Part shown: positions 1 to 5,465 of the stretch, piece after piece
Position numbering within the stretch: position 1 is the stretch's first letter
Layout of the letters: every line of letters starts with the position of its first letter
Source: Pseudomonadales bacterium
Lineage (GTDB): Bacteria; Pseudomonadota; Gammaproteobacteria; Pseudomonadales; UBA3067
DNA: 6,847 nucleotides
Assembly (NCBI GenBank): GCA_016763235.1
Contig: JAESUE010000236.1
Coordinates: 1 to 6,847, forward strand
Reading direction: 5' to 3'
The notes under the pieces: model-generated
Database searches by the model: none
Seen by the model: the letters and a program-made list of their open reading frames with translations, nothing else
Told to the model about the DNA's origin: nothing
Made by a program: the position numbers and the translations under genes

Positions 1-21
1 AAATAGACGATCGGTCTATTT
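1..21. promoter_or_regulatory. Palindrome at window edge: TetR-type operator candidate or terminator stem
   Basis: Eight-base arms AAATAGAC (1-8) and GTCTATTT (14-21) are perfect reverse complements around a 5-base centre, GATCG. The core TAGAC-N5-GTCTA resembles operators bound by TetR-family repressors. The site lies 25 bases beyond the stop codon of the leftward membrane-protein gene, so its transcript could also form this stem, ending in ATTT, as a weak terminator. The arms are AT-rich and no longer T-run is visible before the window ends, so neither reading is settled. Confidence 0.4.
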
Positions 22-46
22 ATGCTCTAACTTACGGTGAGATTAA

Positions 47-589
47 TCACATCGTCATGGGCACACCTTTAGTTGCCTCCTCCAAATGAAGGTCGTCATC
101 TTCCTCTTTTAAATATTGCAGCGCTACACCGCTCGTTGATAGCAACTGGGCCAGCTTCGCATCACTTTCCGCTGAATCAATCATTACGACGCACTGTTTA
201 CCCGAAATCTGGTCTCTGAATTCGCTGATATGATAATTTTCCCGCGTTAGTCCAATCAAACCACCGAGCACAATTCCCACAAACCCAAAAGCAAAGGCAA
301 TACCACTAAAAACCACTGGCGTTAGATCAATCGTGTCGGCACCGAGGGGGATCAAACCAATAGCAATCAACAAGCCAATTAAAATTCCAATTAAGCCGCC
401 GTATTCAATATCAGAAAAAATATCCTTTCGTTGTGTCAACGGAAGTTCATTCAGCCCCATTGCCGCCAGCTCGCTATCATTTTTACATAGCATATGAATC
501 TGTTCTTTAGATATTGATGCCTTCAGCAAGCTGGTTTGTAGTTGCTTTGCTGCTTCCAGCGTTTGTACCAAGTAATAGCTACGTTTCAT
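47..589 (-). CDS. Conserved two-helix membrane protein of unknown function
   Basis: The 180-residue product has a soluble N-terminal part (about 1-60) beginning MKRSYYLVQTLEAAKQL, which reads as a beta-alpha-beta unit. Two hydrophobic, glycine-rich helices follow (about 64-82 and 91-114), with repeated GxxxG-like spacing such as GGLIGILIG and GGLIGL. A second soluble part (about 130-162) again reads as beta-alpha-beta (CVVMIDSAESDAKLAQLL), and the tail is acidic (EEDDD). It resembles small gammaproteobacterial proteins annotated as hypothetical or DUF1269-like, in which a glycine-zipper hairpin separates two small cytoplasmic domains. No catalytic motif is visible and I assign no function. 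The ATG at 589 is preceded by a weak purine stretch (AGAGAA). The gene appears to be transcribed alone. Confidence 0.8.
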   Translation of the reverse strand: MKRSYYLVQTLEAAKQLQTSLLKASISKEQIHMLCKNDSELAAMGLNELPLTQRKDIFSDIEYGGLIGILIGLLIAIGLIPLGADTIDLTPVVFSGIAFAFGFVGIVLGGLIGLTRENYHISEFRDQISGKQCVVMIDSAESDAKLAQLLSTSGVALQYLKEEDDDLHLEEATKGVPMTM

Positions 590-939
590 GTTTGTTTCTC
601 TTAAATTCTCTGGTAAAGGCCCCGCATAACAGCCATTTCTGAGCTTATGCTGTAGTAATTATTCAGCTTGCTCGATCGATAAGTATACCTATTGTACTTT
701 TAGAAGCGACTGTGAATATGTGCCACCGGTCAATGAAAAGTACATCCAACTGACTCGCAAGCTAACTCATAGCCATTTATCACACACAAAAATACCAAGC
801 GATAGTTACATTCCAGCATCATTTCTTAAAGATTTGTAACGATGTATCGCTGGTAATTAACGCCACGTTGGCTAGGATTCTGTTTAACGCTGATTTTTCA
901 GCAGTTTTCCCTATTTGATACCAACTTTGGATAAGCCTG
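590..939. other. 350-base intergenic region between divergent genes
   Basis: No convincing ORF is seen. The region must hold promoters for the leftward membrane-protein gene and the rightward PilZ gene. A TATACT hexamer on the minus strand (682-687) is a possible -10 box for the leftward gene, but no good -35 box accompanies it. A 9-base inverted repeat, TGTACTTTT (693-701) and AAAAGTACA (736-744), could be a protein-binding site. GTAATTATTCAGC at 655-667 differs by one base from the end of the repeat element found elsewhere in the window, but the neighbouring bases do not match. Confidence 0.5.
886..906 (+). other. Small hairpin in the leader of the first PilZ gene
   Basis: GCTGA (889-893) and TCAGC (898-902) pair around a TTTT loop. 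The flanking AAC and GTT extend the stem across a one-base bulge. It ends 33 bases before the PilZ start codon and is followed by a short T-run (905-908). It could be a leader structure or a weak terminator. The stem is short and may be fortuitous. Confidence 0.25.
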
Positions 940-1287
940 ATGGCAATTCACACCCTTAAAAAGTTACTTCAGAAAAGAAGGAAATCGAAACGGCGTCTTA
1001 TTTCAAATTATATTGGGGTCTATGACTTGGAAGCCGAAGAGTTTGTCGGCCATTTAACAAACCGTTCTCGCACGGGACTGATGATTACCAGTACCAAGGC
1101 CTTCGAACCAAGCCACACTTATTTTTTAGGCATACAGGGCGGTGCATTCGGCTCATCTCAAAATTTGCAGACATTGGAAGCCAAGTGCCTATGGGCACGG
1201 CAAGAATCACTGGATGAGTTCTTTACCTCTGGTTTTAAAATCGATGAAAAAATTCAACTATCCAAAAAACAATTGGAGGCTTGTTAA
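940..1287 (+). CDS. Small single-domain PilZ protein (putative c-di-GMP receptor)
   Basis: The 115-residue product is little more than one PilZ domain. A basic N-terminus (KKLLQKRRKSKRR) supplies an RxxxR motif (R14/R18, with R19 adjacent). After about 22 residues comes N41-R-S-R-T-G46, which fits the second PilZ motif [D/N]xSxxG. The segment CLWARQ...TSGFKI (about 83-100) matches the later strands of stand-alone PilZ proteins with an RRxLxxY...GHL...G pattern. In this family the two motifs wrap around c-di-GMP, so binding is likely, but the downstream target cannot be inferred. There is no signal peptide or membrane segment, so it should be cytosolic. The ATG at 940 has only a weak upstream purine stretch (GGATAAG). 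The gene stands alone, convergent with the motor operon, whose last gene also encodes a PilZ protein. Confidence 0.8.
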   Translation: MAIHTLKKLLQKRRKSKRRLISNYIGVYDLEAEEFVGHLTNRSRTGLMITSTKAFEPSHTYFLGIQGGAFGSSQNLQTLEAKCLWARQESLDEFFTSGFKIDEKIQLSKKQLEAC

Positions 1288-1354
1288 TCTACTCAACTTT
1301 ATGCCCTTTTATCGTATTTGCAACGAGTTAGACGGCCTTCAAGTTTAAATGCAA

Positions 1355-1362
1355 ACAGAGTA
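1355..1362. repeat. Left 8-bp direct repeat flanking repeat copy 1
   Basis: ACAGAGTA occurs here and again, identically, at 1431-1438, immediately outside the two ends of the 68-bp repeat element. This is the pattern expected of a target-site duplication left by transposition. Confidence 0.65.
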
Positions 1363-1430
1363 GTAACTATTCAGCAAGCCCTGTAACTGTTCAGATTACG
1401 TTCAAATTTGAGCGCGCGCTGAATAGCGAC
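1363..1430 (+). mobile_element. MITE-like element, copy 1 (68 bp, short form)
   Basis: The ends GTAACTATTCAGC (1363-1375) and GCTGAATAGCGAC (1418-1430) are inverted repeats matching at 11 of 13 positions. The left terminal motif recurs as GTAACTGTTCAG at 1383-1394, exactly 20 bases inward. The first 35 bases match copy 2 (from 5466) at 32 positions, and the last 26 bases match its right end at 20 positions. Only 7 bases lie between those parts here, against 69 in copy 2, so this looks like an internally deleted form. Terminal GTAA and an 8-bp target duplication are hallmarks of the IS66 family, so mobilisation by an IS66-type transposase is a reasonable inference. No coding capacity is present. 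The element lies between the convergent ends of the two PilZ genes. Confidence 0.7.
1402..1411. repeat. 10-bp palindrome inside repeat copy 1
   Basis: TCAAATTTGA is a perfect palindrome spanning the junction between the short unique centre and the conserved right part of the element. The conserved box AATTTGAGCG (1405-1414) also occurs in copy 2 (5570-5579), in both cases beginning 26 bases from the right terminus. Confidence 0.5.
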
Positions 1431-1438
1431 ACAGAGTA
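1431..1438. repeat. Right 8-bp direct repeat flanking repeat copy 1
   Basis: This second ACAGAGTA is identical to 1355-1362 and abuts the right terminus of the 68-bp element. The following base (G at 1439) also equals the first base of the element, so the duplication could be read as 9 bp. The 8-bp reading keeps the terminal G/C pair inside the element. Confidence 0.65.
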
Positions 1439-1468
1439 GCTCTCTTGTTCAGCGCATAAGAAAAGGTA

Positions 1469-2089
1469 TCAGGCTTTAGATTGTGCCCGATGCAATTCCA
1501 TTTCGCGCTTCACCACATACTGTATAAGAATCTCTTGATCATGGTTTGCGAGCTGGGTGAAAATCACCGCAATTTTATAACGTCCAGAGACTACGCTCGG
1601 CTCCCAGCGAGCCACTTTTCCAATGCAATCTAAATACACACCAAATGATTCTAAAGATATGGCCAGCTGAATTAGCCCATTTTTTTTGGGTGGCTCCTCA
1701 TCACAATAAAAGCTAATGCCGTTTGCACTCAAGGTCACAGGTGTGGTGATTGCACACATTCCATCATCGGCTTTTTCCAAACGATGCGTTGCCGCCAAAA
1801 CGAAATCGAGCTTTTTATTAATCAGGGACAAGGCTCGCGCCATTCCCCCTCGGCGATCCTGAAGGCGCATTAATAGTGGTTCAAGCTGGTTATTGATGGC
1901 TTGCAGCTCGCTGTTGGCTCTGTTCCGCTCATCTGGAACCAACGCAGCGGCTGGCGGTGAGCTATTTTCATCCAGATAGCGATAATGCAGATTCAATGTA
2001 TCGTTAATTCGTACAAAGCTACGCCGCTCATCTTCTGCTGGCTGTTTTTCCACTGGAGAGGGGCTACTTTCATCTAAGGTTGGGGTCAT
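1469..2089 (-). CDS. PilZ-domain protein with helical insert, third gene of the motor operon
   Basis: The 206-residue product starts with a polar leader, then R23-S-F-V-R27, the RxxxR motif of PilZ domains. About 90 residues later comes T119-L-S-A-N-G124, aligning with [D/N]xSxxG but with Thr at the Asp/Asn position. The residues between (about 54-107) are charged and leucine-rich and look like long helices inserted in the domain, as in oligomeric PilZ proteins of the kind described from Xanthomonas. The rest of the beta barrel follows (VARWEPSVVSGRYKIAVIF). It should be cytosolic. The ATG is 11 bases after the pomB stop, with AGAG 5 bases before it, so the gene is very probably cotranscribed with pomAB. 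By analogy with YcgR-type brakes it may tune the flagellar motor in response to c-di-GMP. That role, and nucleotide binding itself, are inference. Confidence 0.78.
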   Translation of the reverse strand: MTPTLDESSPSPVEKQPAEDERRSFVRINDTLNLHYRYLDENSSPPAAALVPDERNRANSELQAINNQLEPLLMRLQDRRGGMARALSLINKKLDFVLAATHRLEKADDGMCAITTPVTLSANGISFYCDEEPPKKNGLIQLAISLESFGVYLDCIGKVARWEPSVVSGRYKIAVIFTQLANHDQEILIQYVVKREMELHRAQSKA

Positions 2090-2100
2090 TTCAACTCTGC

Positions 2101-3240
2101 CTAAAACAATTCGTCTTCCGTATCATTATTGACCTTTATTGGGTTTTCGAGCCTTGAGGGGATATTGCTAGGTTCCAATTCAATTTCGGCACTGGATGTT
2201 TCTGTTTTATCTGGAATGCTTTCACCGACAGGCTCAGGAGTACTGTTTGGCTCACTCTCGGCTGATGATTTATTTTCCACTGACTCAGGCTCGGTAACGT
2301 CTGAAGAGAAAACATCTCCACTGGGGATAATGTCTTGGAACGTCCCATCCAGTGACATTTCCTTATCGGGGTTTTGAATTTCTTCCTGCGAAATCACAAT
2401 TTCTACGCGCCTGTTTATTGCTCTATTTCCGGGCGAATCTTCAGCCACCAAGGGTTTAGAGTCAGCGAAACCCGACACTCTTAAACGGCTTTTATCTAAT
2501 ATATCATCTAACAATAATTCATGAGCAACAGACACTGCTCGCGCTGCGGACAGATCCCAGTTGGAACGGAAACGGGCTGTTCGGATTGGAATGCTATCAC
2601 TATGGCCTTCGACGGAAATAGTGCCCGGTGTTTCAGCCAGTACATCCCTGATACGAGCCATTATGGGAATAAAGTCTGCTTGCAGGCGCTCTGAACCCGA
2701 TGCAAACGAACCATTTTCTCGCACTCGAATAACAATGTTCTGTCCCTTTGTTTCAATCTCGATTTGCCCCGAACGAATTTCTTTCTCCATCTCCGATGCA
2801 ATGCTAACGGCATCATTTTCAGTTTGCTTAATCAACTCCTTTAACTTATCAAGGATCAGCACGGTACTCGCGCTACTCTTTTCGCCAGCCTTTGCATCTT
2901 TACCTTCTTCACAAAACACATCCAAGGTACTTTTGGTGATATCCGTTGTTTTTTGTTGCACCACATTAAGCGGTGTCGGGTCTGGCCGCCCTGGACTAAA
3001 TTCCCGAGCGATAATGCTGGTGCCTCGTGGGACATCCTTTTTCTTTATGATATTTTGTACGCCAAAGGCATGATCCATAGACCCTGCCACCTGCTTGAAT
3101 TTTTTTGCGTCCATTTCAGAAAAGGCCAGCAACAATACAAAGAAGCACATCAGTAAGGACATTAAGTCTGCAAAGGTAGCCATCCATGCCGGTGACCCTG
3201 GGGGTGGGCAATCGCAATCGTGGTCATCATCCATATCCAT
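2101..3240 (-). CDS. pomB: Flagellar stator protein PomB (MotB family), sodium-type
   Basis: This 379-residue protein closely resembles Vibrio PomB at its N-terminus. An Asp/Cys-rich start (DDDHDCDCPPPG) leads into one membrane helix (about 21-40) containing D25 in TFADLMSLLM, the ion-binding aspartate. A plug-like segment (FSEMDAKKFKQVAGSM) and the stretch PRGTSIIAREFSPGRPDPTP follow. The OmpA-like peptidoglycan-binding domain spans about 167-284, with GHSD (212-215), SNWDLS (226-231) and NRAINRRVE (272-280). With PomA it forms the stator channel that couples ion flow to flagellar rotation and anchors it to the cell wall. Oddity: Vibrio PomB has about 315 residues, and here an extra acidic Ser/Glu/Pro-rich tail (286-379, 25 acidic and 5 basic residues) extends into the periplasm. 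The start lies 5 bases after the pomA stop, with GAAGAG in the end of pomA as a weak ribosome site, suggesting translational coupling. MotB is the generic name. Confidence 0.93.
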   Translation of the reverse strand: MDMDDDHDCDCPPPGSPAWMATFADLMSLLMCFFVLLLAFSEMDAKKFKQVAGSMDHAFGVQNIIKKKDVPRGTSIIAREFSPGRPDPTPLNVVQQKTTDITKSTLDVFCEEGKDAKAGEKSSASTVLILDKLKELIKQTENDAVSIASEMEKEIRSGQIEIETKGQNIVIRVRENGSFASGSERLQADFIPIMARIRDVLAETPGTISVEGHSDSIPIRTARFRSNWDLSAARAVSVAHELLLDDILDKSRLRVSGFADSKPLVAEDSPGNRAINRRVEIVISQEEIQNPDKEMSLDGTFQDIIPSGDVFSSDVTEPESVENKSSAESEPNSTPEPVGESIPDKTETSSAEIELEPSNIPSRLENPIKVNNDTEDELF

Positions 3241-3245
3241 GGGCG

Positions 3246-4007
3246 CTACTCTTCAGCATCACTGATACGGCTCTTCTCAGGGATATAAGCCTGCAACATT
3301 TGCTCGATGACCTTGGGGTTCTGCCCGCCCTGAATACCGATCAAGGCATCAATAACGAGTGTTTTAATACGGCCTTCTTCAGTAGCGCGCAACTCCAGCT
3401 TACCCGCCAGGGGTATCGCAAACATATTGGCAATCATCGCGCCATAGAGTGTGGTTAGCAGTGCAACTGCCATCGCTGGGCCGATGGATTTCGGATCATC
3501 CATGGCTGAAAGCATTTGCACTAAACCGACTAAGGTGCCAATCATACCCATCGCCGGTGCGACATCTCCGAATGCTGAAAAGATACTCGCGCCCTGTTTA
3601 TGCCGATCTTGCGCTTTACTAACATCCTTCATTAAGATTTCACGCACAATATCAGGGTCATGCCCGTCTATAAGTAAGGTGATTCCTTTCTTCAGGAAGT
3701 CGTTACTCACTTCCTTGCCTTCTAAAGATAACAGCCCTCCTTTCCGGGCTTCTCCCGCAAGCTCAATAATTTCTGCAATCAGAGGTACTGGATCTTCTTC
3801 TTTAAACTTAAAGCCGTTCCCTGCAACAGCAATAGCGCCAAGAAACTGTTTGAGACTGAACTTCATCAGTACCGCGAAAATGGTTCCCACTACAACAACC
3901 ATGATTGAGGGTACGTTGACAAAAATCAACACACTGCCGCCCATAGCCATCGCTAATATAACGATGGCGAACGCACCAACTAATCCCAGCAGTGTTGCTA
4001 AGTCCAC
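3246..4007 (-). CDS. pomA: Flagellar stator protein PomA (MotA family), sodium-type
   Basis: The 253-residue product aligns by position with Vibrio PomA, which is the same length as I recall it. There are four membrane segments: about 4-22, 30-50, 150-168 and 178-200. The long cytoplasmic loop carries R88, K89, E96 and E99, the charged residues that contact FliG in the rotor. The channel region carries D148, P151, T158, D170, D171 and T186, with T158 and T186 linked to sodium passage in PomA. It forms the stator with PomB in the inner membrane. The start is GTG at 4007, chosen because MDLATLLG matches the family N-terminus and AAGGAG lies 7 bases upstream. One difference stands out: residue 31 is Asn, where Vibrio PomA has Asp. 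This is the first gene of the pomA-pomB-pilZ operon and is divergent from xseB. Confidence 0.95.
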   Translation of the reverse strand: MDLATLLGLVGAFAIVILAMAMGGSVLIFVNVPSIMVVVVGTIFAVLMKFSLKQFLGAIAVAGNGFKFKEEDPVPLIAEIIELAGEARKGGLLSLEGKEVSNDFLKKGITLLIDGHDPDIVREILMKDVSKAQDRHKQGASIFSAFGDVAPAMGMIGTLVGLVQMLSAMDDPKSIGPAMAVALLTTLYGAMIANMFAIPLAGKLELRATEEGRIKTLVIDALIGIQGGQNPKVIEQMLQAYIPEKSRISDAEE

Positions 4008-4014
4008 CTATTCA

Positions 4015-4020
4015 CTCCTT
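4015..4020 (-). promoter_or_regulatory. Ribosome binding site of pomA
   Basis: On the minus strand AAGGAG stands 7 bases before the GTG start of pomA. It is the strongest Shine-Dalgarno sequence in the window and supports the unusual start codon. Confidence 0.85.
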
Positions 4021-4121
4021 TGAATATTTAAAATATATGGGAAGATTTACCTGTAAAAAACACCCCTTATAAAAGTTTAGCCAGTATTTTCATCCTGTCA
4101 TGGAATAGTTGATAAAAGCGG

Positions 4122-4150
4122 TTGACCAAGTTCTGGGGCTTAGGTAGTGT
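4122..4150 (+). promoter_or_regulatory. Candidate sigma-70 promoter for xseB-ispA
   Basis: TTGACC (4122-4127) matches the -35 consensus at five of six positions. A 17-base spacer separates it from TAGTGT (4145-4150), a weak -10 box. Position and orientation suit a transcript starting near 4157 and reading into xseB at 4194. The weak -10 box keeps confidence low. Confidence 0.4.
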
Positions 4151-4183
4151 TCTGCGCTCTATAAAGCGTGTCATCTACCTCTC

Positions 4184-4187
4184 AGGA
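4184..4187 (+). promoter_or_regulatory. Ribosome binding site of xseB
   Basis: AGGA lies 6 bases before the ATG at 4194. It supports the 78-residue form over a longer reading from TTG at 4122, which would add residues foreign to the family. Confidence 0.7.
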
Positions 4188-4193
4188 TCAGCA

Positions 4194-4430
4194 ATGGCCA
4201 GAAAAAAATTTAATTTCGAAAGTGCGCTTGCCGAGTTAGAGCAAACGGTAGAACAACTAGAAGAGGGTGAGTTTGATCTTGAGGCTTCTTTGAAAGCCTT
4301 TGAAAAAGGCATCAAACTGACACGCGAGTGCCAAAATGCATTACAGCAGGCAGAGCAAAAAGTCGCTATTCTGGTGCAAAAAGATGGAGCAGACACACTG
4401 ATCCCTTTTGAGGAAAATAATGACGACTGA
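4194..4430 (+). CDS. xseB: Exodeoxyribonuclease VII small subunit
   Basis: The 78-residue product has the typical XseB sequence: FNFESALAELEQTVEQLEEG, then F27-DLEASLKAFEKGIKL, then a helix CQNALQQAEQKV. These form the two antiparallel helices by which several XseB copies bind one XseA subunit. The complex degrades single-stranded DNA to short oligonucleotides and acts in mismatch repair and recombination. The acidic end (PFEENNDD) is common in the family, and the length is normal. The start is ATG at 4194, supported by AGGA upstream and the family N-terminus. Its stop codon lies inside the start of ispA, an 11-base overlap that suggests coupled translation. The large subunit gene xseA is not in the window, as is usual for this locus. 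Confidence 0.95.
   Translation: MARKKFNFESALAELEQTVEQLEEGEFDLEASLKAFEKGIKLTRECQNALQQAEQKVAILVQKDGADTLIPFEENNDD
4411..4414 (+). promoter_or_regulatory. Ribosome binding site of ispA
   Basis: AGGA inside the end of xseB lies 5 bases before ATG at 4420. This favours that ATG over the in-frame TTG at 4408, which has no suitably placed ribosome site. Confidence 0.65.
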
Positions 4431-5307
4431 CTCCCTGGATGATTTTTTCCATCAGTACCGCCTGCGCTGCGAAAACCAGCTAGATCAACTTCTCCCTGAC
4501 AACACCTCTGCCCCGCTACAGCAAGCCATGCGCTATGCCACACTCAACGGTGGTAAACGTATACGACCCATGTTGTGTTACGCCACCACAGAGCTACTCG
4601 GCAACCCCGCTGAACAGGTCGATAATATTGCCAGTGCGATAGAGCTGATCCACGCATATTCACTGGTTCACGACGACCTTCCCGCTATGGATGACGACGC
4701 ATTAAGACGCGGAAAACCCACCTGTCATATTAAATATGGGGAAGCGCAGGCGATTCTTGCCGGTGATGCCCTACAAGCGCTGGCCTTTGAGCTAATCGTC
4801 ACACCCAATCCCCATATCACTGCAACCAAACAACTCTGTATTGCAAAAAGTCTTTGCCATGCAAGTGGTTTAATGGGTATGGCTGGCGGACAAAGCCTCG
4901 ATTTGCTCAGCGAAGGCAAGGCCATAAACTTGGAAACACTGGAAACAATTCACCGAAAGAAAACCGGTGCGCTGCTTGAGGCAAGTGTCATACTGCCAGC
5001 CTTAGCCGGTAATGCTGATGAAAAAACCCTGTTCCAGCTGACAAAATTCGCGCAAAACCTCGGCTTATGCTTTCAGGTTCGAGACGATATTCTCGACATT
5101 ATTGGCGACACAGCGGTGATAGGAAAAACCCAAGGGGCCGACATCAATGCTAATAAAGCAACTTATCCCGCATTACTGGGGCTAGAGGCGGCACAAACCT
5201 ATGCAGACGATTTACACAAAAAGGCCATTTCTGCTCTGGAAGATATTGGTAAAAACACAAATAGGCTACGGGAAATCGCCGACTTTATTATTCTGCGGCA
5301 GCACTAG
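4420..5307 (+). CDS. ispA: Farnesyl diphosphate synthase
   Basis: This 295-residue protein is a short-chain trans-isoprenyl diphosphate synthase. It shows GGKRIRP (44-50, IPP binding), the first aspartate-rich motif D85-D-LPAM-D91 of the bacterial DDxxxxD type, and LRRGKPTCH (95-103). Further on are GDALQ (115-119), GGQSLDL (156-162), the KKTG motif (180-183), FQVRDD, and the second aspartate-rich motif D222-D-I-L-D226. It condenses IPP with DMAPP and then with geranyl diphosphate to make farnesyl diphosphate for undecaprenyl phosphate, quinone tails and haem O. The first aspartate motif and its context match E. coli IspA, supporting farnesyl rather than octaprenyl chain length. The gene overlaps xseB by 11 bases. 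dxs, commonly close behind it in gammaproteobacteria, lies 329 bases downstream here. Confidence 0.95.
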   Translation: MTTDSLDDFFHQYRLRCENQLDQLLPDNTSAPLQQAMRYATLNGGKRIRPMLCYATTELLGNPAEQVDNIASAIELIHAYSLVHDDLPAMDDDALRRGKPTCHIKYGEAQAILAGDALQALAFELIVTPNPHITATKQLCIAKSLCHASGLMGMAGGQSLDLLSEGKAINLETLETIHRKKTGALLEASVILPALAGNADEKTLFQLTKFAQNLGLCFQVRDDILDIIGDTAVIGKTQGADINANKATYPALLGLEAAQTYADDLHKKAISALEDIGKNTNRLREIADFIILRQH

Positions 5308-5324
5308 AAAACCACAAAAAACCT

Positions 5325-5373
5325 CGACGAAAACAAAAGCCACTCATCTCTTACCACCTTAGATGTGGCGTCG
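5325..5373 (+). terminator. Stem-loop after ispA, possible terminator
   Basis: GCCAC-TC-ATCT (5339-5349) can pair with AGATGTGGC (5361-5369) through nine base pairs with a two-base bulge and an 11-base loop. CGACG (5325-5329) and CGTCG (5369-5373) could extend the stem across an internal loop. It begins 17 bases after the ispA stop. No T-run follows, so it is not a canonical intrinsic terminator; it could stabilise the mRNA end or cause pausing. Confidence 0.35.
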
Positions 5374-5465
5374 TTGTGCACTGTAGCTACTGCAAGCACT
5401 AGGAAAACCAGTCAAAGCTTTTCTTACTAAATAGCGCTACATTACGGTACAATGCTTCAGTTTTG

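Larger units (their letters stand above)
4008..4193. other. Divergent control region between pomA and xseB
   Basis: These 186 bases must hold the promoters for both the motor operon and the xseB-ispA operon. The part next to pomA is AT-rich, with a small inverted repeat ATATTT-A-AAATAT (4024-4036). I found no clear sigma-28 or sigma-54 promoter for pomA. A TATAAG hexamer on the minus strand (4066-4071) is a possible -10 box without a good partner. Confidence 0.5.

Noticed and set aside
655..667. GTAATTATTCAGC, one base different from the repeat-element terminus
   Set aside because: The bases after it match neither copy and no partner end or duplication is found nearby. It may be a remnant or chance, so it is not called as a third copy.
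1142..1348. 68-codon ORF overlapping the end of the first PilZ gene
   Set aside because: It overlaps a gene with clear PilZ motifs in another frame, has no ribosome site and shows no recognisable feature.
2561..3073. 170-codon plus-strand ORF across pomB
   Set aside because: It lies wholly antisense to the strongly recognisable pomB and its translation shows no domain. It is a shadow frame.
3451..4023. 190-codon plus-strand ORF across pomA
   Set aside because: It is antisense to pomA, whose residues match the family throughout, and has low-complexity composition typical of a shadow frame.
4122..4193. Longer xseB reading from TTG at 4122
   Set aside because: It adds 24 residues absent from the family and overlaps the likely promoter. 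The ATG at 4194 has a well-placed AGGA.
4408..4419. ispA start at TTG 4408
   Set aside because: The ATG at 4420 has AGGA 5 bases upstream and gives a family-typical N-terminus.
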